In this document: positions 59,546 to 64,000 of the stretch, one piece after another | How positions within the stretch are numbered: the stretch's first letter is position 1 | Layout: every line of letters starts with the position of its first letter | Assembly (NCBI RefSeq): GCF_028476545.1 | Contig: NW_026731944.1 | Span: forward strand, 1-64,000 | Source of the DNA: Physella acuta | Lineage: Eukaryota > Mollusca > Gastropoda > Physidae | DNA: 64,000 bases | Reading direction: 5' to 3' | Program-made: the position numbers and the translations under genes | The notes under the pieces: generated by a model | Database searches by the model: none | What the model was told of the DNA's origin: nothing | What the model saw: the letters and a program-made list of their open reading frames with translations, nothing else

Positions 59546-60695
59546 CACGCAGACACGAATGGAAAGTAAACATCACGCAAGCGTCTTGTAACGAAATGTC
59601 TTCTAATGTCCCTCCTTGTAATTCTCAATCCATCGGCTAGACGCGGGAAGAAGCTCTTGACGTAGGGGATGCTACTCTATGTAAATAAAAAGAGGGAGGT
59701 AATCCTACAGTGAGGTAATGTTGATAAACGAAATGCTGAAAATTTCAAAATAGTGTGTATTAAATAAAAAAAATAAGAATTAAATATTAGGAATGTTTTG
59801 AAACGCATCTGCCGTATAATAAATTCAATGAATATAAAATATACATTCGTGTACTATTATATTTTAAGCGGGAAAACAATCACAAAACTGATAACACTAG
59901 TACGGGCTCTTTGAAATCTCATTATTTAGTTTTTGGACAACTCTAGATAGCAAGAATTTAAACAAAAAGAAACGCACTGCTACAAACACAGAAAAGAAGG
60001 AAAAAAGATAAGCTCTCCAATTAAAACAAATAAAATAAAATTAAGCAATATTTTTTGTGAAAAACAGACATTTGTATCGAATTTTGAAAAGAAAAATGTA
60101 AAAAAAAATTAATTATGTGAAATATATGCAGTACAACCTTAGATTTTGGAAAACAATAAAGCGTCTCTGAACTATGTTGTGTTAAAAACCATAATTCGAC
60201 ATCAAGTTTAATCGTATTTTGTGAGATTCTCTATTTCACTCTTTCCATTTTTTTTCCACGGGGACAATTCAGCTCTTTGTAATGGGAACCGTGATCTTCG
60301 TGTCCTCAAAATTCAAGGGTCAAATACAATTTTTTTTTCACATCGTTGGGGTAAAAAAAAAAACAACCACGAAAACAAAAGTTAACATCGAGCAGACGAA
60401 TCTCGTGAGCCAAAAAAACACAGGCAGACGACAACAGGATGGAGTAATGCTTCAAGGGAGGCAAGCGCGAAAATTCGAGATAAAAATAGCGGCCCCATGC
60501 TGTCGTTCATTAAAAAAAAAAAAATGAATCGATAATTTTTGCTCCGGTACATTTAAAAGATTGTTATATTTTATTCACAAAACACGAGTCAGGGTCCATC
60601 GCATGGGAAATAGCAGGAGTGGGTTCTTTGGGGAGGATAATTTGAGGAAGATTTCTAATTGATTAATTTTAATGCGCGGGCCAGTCACTTCCGTT
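59546..60695. other. Sequence with no recognised feature
   Basis: AT-rich with poly-A runs. No splice-flanked exon or element end was identified. Confidence 0.35.
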
Positions 60696-60704
60696 TCAGT
60701 CATT

Positions 60705-61570
60705 TAGTGGGATATGGGTGCTGGTCCCTACACTGTTCAGGGTGCTGTCCCTTACATTGTTACACCTATTCAGTGGGATATAGGTGCTAGTCCCTACACT
60801 GTTCAGGGTGCTGTCCCTTACATTGTTACACCTATTCAGTGGGATATAGGTGCTAGTCCCTACACTGTTCAGGGTGCTGTCCCTTACATTGTTACAACCA
60901 TTTAGTGGGATATGGGTGCTGGTTTGTTACAACCATTTAGTGGGATATGGGTGCTGGTTACAACATTGTTACAATCATTTAGTGGGATATGGGTGCTGGT
61001 TACAACATTGTTACAATCATTTAGTGGGATATGGGTGCTGGTTACAACATTGTTACAACCATTTAGTGGGATATGGGTGCTGGTTACAACATTGTTACAA
61101 TCATTTAGTGGGATATGGGTGCTGGTTACAACATTGTTACAACCATTTAGTGGGATATGGGTGCTGGTTACAACATTGTTACAACCATTTAGTCGGATAT
61201 GGGTGCTGGTTTGTTACAACCATTTAGTGGGATATGGGTGCTGGTTACAACATTGTTACAACCATTTAGTGGGATATGGGTGCTGGTTACAACATAGGTG
61301 CTGGTTACAACATTGTTACAACCATTTAGTGGGATATGGGTGCTGGTCCCTACACTATTACAACTATTCAGTGGGATATGGGTGCTGGTTACAACATTGT
61401 TACAACCATTTAGTGGGATATGGGTGATAGTCCCTATAATATTACAACCATGTAGTTGGATATGGGTGCTGGTCCCTACACTATTACAACTACTCAAATG
61501 GATATGGGTGCTGGTCCCTATACTATTACAAACATTCAGTGGGATATGGGTGCTGCCCCCTATACTGTTA
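60705..61570. repeat. 66-bp and 42-bp related minisatellite
   Basis: The left part has three 66-bp units (GGGATATAGGTGCTAGTCCC, TACACTGTTCAGGGTGCTGT). The right part has about 14 units of 42 bp (GTTACAACCATTTAGTGGGA, TATGGGTGCTGGTTACAACA). Both share GGGATATGGGTGCTGGT, so one arose from the other. Confidence 0.97.
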
Positions 61571-61683
61571 CCATTTTTCCAGCGTAAATTGAATAATCCG
61601 ATCTATGTATTGCGTGAGAGCCTCACATAATTTGTGACTAGTAATTCGAAATGGAAAGAAATCCCTGTTCTTTCATTGGCTAA

Positions 61684-61862
61684 GAAAAAAAAAACTAAAC
61701 GCAGACGTTAAAATGTAAAAGGGATTGAAAAATTCCTCGATTTTACGACAAAAGTTAATTGTAAGGAATGTGTAAAAAAAAACTAAACGCAGACGTTAAA
61801 ATGTAAAAGGGACTGAAAAATTCCTCGATTTTACGACAAAAGTTAATTGTAAGGAATGTGTC
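61684..61862. repeat. ~86-bp direct duplication
   Basis: AAAACTAAACGCAGACGTTA through AAAGTTAATTGTAAGGAATG occurs twice in tandem with a single-base difference (GGGATTG versus GGGACTG). Confidence 0.95.
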
Positions 61863-61969
61863 AATAGTTGAGCTGATAGCATGATATCACGTGATCATGA
61901 CATGAGACAACAGTACTTATAGTACCTCCGTGTCACGGATCTCTGCAGCGTGATGCTGGGGTACTGTAG

Positions 61970-62400
61970 GTACATCACGGCACGTGATCTTGTGGTGACG
62001 TGATCTTGTGGTGACGTGATCTTGTGGTGACGTGATCTTGTGTTGACGTGATCTTGTGGTGACGTGATCTTGTGGCGACGTGACCTTGTGGTGACGTGAT
62101 CTTGAGGTGACGTGATCTTGTGGTGTCGTGATCTTGTTTTGACGTGATCTTGTGGTGACGTGATAATGTGCTGACGGGATCTTGTGGTGACGTGATCTTG
62201 AGGTGACGTGACCTTGTGGTGACGTGATCTTGAGGTGACGTGATCTTGTGGTGTCGTGATCTTGTTTTGACGTGATCTTGTGGTGACGTGATAATGTGCT
62301 GACGGGATCTTGTGGTGACGTGATCTTGTGGTGAGGTAATCTTGTGGTGAGGTAATCTTGTGGTGACGTGATCTTGTGGTGACTTGATCTCGAGAAATCC
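61970..62400. repeat. 16-bp array (GACGTGATCTTGTGGT)
   Basis: About 26 units of GACGTGATCTTGTGGT. A block including GTGTCGTGATCTTGTTTT and GATAATGTGCTGACGG appears twice (about 62110-62180 and 62250-62310). Flanked by CACGTGATCATGACATG (61889) and GATCACGTGAC (62415). Confidence 0.97.
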
Positions 62401-62607
62401 CCTCCCACAGGGGTGATCACGTGACAAGCAGTGTACTGACATCACGTTCGCAATGTGTTATCGGCCTTTTCGGCGTCATCTGGCATGGACGTGATCACGT
62501 GCCGGCGTGGTCACGTGACGCGCACTGTCCCCCAGATCACGTTCGTGATCTTGTATCGGTCAACTCGGCGTAATCTTGCATTGACGTAATCAGATGCCGG
62601 CAGTGAG

Positions 62608-62633
62608 ATAGAGAGAGAGAGAGGGGGGGGGTG

Positions 62634-62673
<40 letters not shown>

Positions 62674-62683
62674 CAGAGAGAGC
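62608..62683. repeat. GA microsatellite
   Basis: GAGAGA runs interrupted by a GGGGGGGGTGGGGTG segment. Confidence 0.95.
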
Positions 62684-62819
62684 GCAGACCTGCAAGAAGC
62701 CATTGTCTGGCGCCGCGATTCGATTTCTATGTAAATTGAGTTGCGCGCCCAGTAAATCTGGCGGTCCACATATCAATCGGGACATTTTCTGCGAGAGTTG
62801 TCGGCTGAGAAGTCGTAAG

Positions 62820-64000
62820 ATGGCTGGGTTAGTGTAGGCAATCGCTGGGGTAGTGTAGGCAATCGTAAGATTGGTGGGGTAGTGTAGGCAACTGTAAGGT
62901 GGGTGGGGGTATTGTAGGCAATCCTAAGGTGGGTGTAGTGTAGGAAATCGTAAGATTGGTGGGGTAGTGTAGGCAATCGTAAGATGGGTGGGGTAGTGTA
63001 GGCAATCGCAGGGTTAGTGTAGGCAATCGTAAGATTGGTGGGGTAGTGTAGGCAATCGTAAGATTGGTGGGGTAGTCTAGGCAATCGTAAGGTGGGTGGG
63101 GTAGTGTAGGCAATCTCAGGGGCAGTGTAGGAAATTGTAAGATGGGTGGGGTAGTGTAGGCAATCGTAAGATGGGTAAGGTAGTGTAGGCAATCTCAGGG
63201 GCAGTGTAGGAAATTGTAAGATGGGTGGGGTAGTGTAGGCAATCGTAAGATGGGTAGGGTAGTGTAGGCAATCGCGGGGGTAGTGTTGGAAATCGTAAGG
63301 TGGGTGTAGTGTAGGCAATCGTAAGACGGGTGGGATAGTGTAGGAAATCGTAAGGTGGGTGGGCTAGTGTAGGCAATCGTAAGATGGGAGTGGTGTAGGC
63401 TATCGTAAGATGGGTGGGGTAGTGCAGGCAATCGAAAGATGGGTGGGGTAGTGTAGGCAATCGTAAGATGGGTGGGGTAGTGCAGGCAATCGAAAGATGG
63501 GTGGGGTAGTGCAGGCAATCGAAAGATGGGTGGGGTAGTGTAGGCAATCGTAAGATGGGTGGGGTAGTGCAGGCAATCGAAAGATGGGTGGGGTAGTGTA
63601 GGCTATCGTAAGATGGGTGGGGTAGTGTAGGCAATCGTAAGATGGGTGGGGTAGTGTAGGCAATCGAAAGATGGGTGGGGTAGTGTAGGCAATCGAAAGA
63701 TGGGTGGGGTAGTGTAGGCAATCGAAAGATGGGTGGGGTAGTGTAGGCAATCGTAAGATGGGTGGGGTAGTGCAGGCAATCGAAAGATGGGTGGGGTAGT
63801 GTAGGCAATCGTAAGATGGGTGGGGTAGTGCAGGCAATCGAAAGATGGGTGGGGTAGTGTAAGCTATCGTAAGATGAGTGGGGTAGTGTAGGCAATCGTA
63901 AGATGAGTGGGGTAGTGTAGGCAATCGTAAGATGGGTAGGGGTAGTGTAGGCAATCGGAAGATGGGTGGGGTAGTGTAGGCAATCGTAGGATGGGTGGGG
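62820..64000. repeat. 29-bp array running off the window
   Basis: About 40 units with GTGTAGGCAATCGTAAGATG followed by GGTGGGGTA. A/T variation in CGTAAG/CGAAAG and GTGTAG/GTGCAG gives runs of similar units. It continues past the right edge, so its full size is unknown. Confidence 0.98.

Overview
The window looks like non-coding, repeat-saturated DNA of an animal, probably a lophotrochozoan and most likely a gastropod mollusc. Supporting this are spliced exons of a synaptotagmin-type gene, tRNA-derived SINEs, hAT-like and Ginger-like DNA transposons, a Ty3-type LTR retrotransposon, and an unusual density of unrelated minisatellites with stretches of TCTAGATCTAGA-like sequence. There is no bacterial gene organisation, and the gastropod guess rests on general character rather than a diagnostic gene.

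Host gene. Only one host gene can be supported. A serine/proline-rich exon at about 4266-4893 (+) ends in a consensus donor in phase 1. A GC-rich exon at 48949-49159 (+) has a consensus acceptor in the complementary phase. It encodes an acidic linker and the start of a C2 domain, then a second donor. They are most simply consecutive exons of one synaptotagmin-like gene separated by an intron of about 44 kb; the rest of the gene lies beyond the right edge.

The intron and flanks. The intron and the sequence either side of it are mostly tandem arrays. More than 30 unrelated families occur, with units from 2 to about 69 bp. They include 26-bp C-rich, 9-bp, 13-bp, 58-bp, 24-bp, 30-bp, 28-bp CACGTG, 21-bp CACATGTG, 23-bp, 42-bp, 44-bp, 40-bp, 29-bp, 20-bp, 48-bp, 19-bp, 16-bp and a terminal 29-bp array running off the window. 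Long open frames inside these arrays are by-products of unit lengths divisible by three or of stop-poor composition.

Mobile elements. A 6.7-kb Ty3-type LTR retrotransposon (39529-46227, antisense to the host gene) has LTRs that read as identical and so is very young. A 1.44-kb Ginger-like DNA transposon (29035-30478) has long inverted repeats and a zinc-cluster reading-frame remnant. Small hAT-like elements occur at 2191-2560, 11790-12364, 21089-21302 and 27520-27745; the first and last have perfect 8-bp target duplications inside minisatellite arrays. A foldback MITE lies at 28063-28210. Two SINE families and an unclassified dispersed element with a palindromic end (six copies or fragments) complete the set. 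Several insertions are nested in arrays or in each other, which gives a relative chronology.
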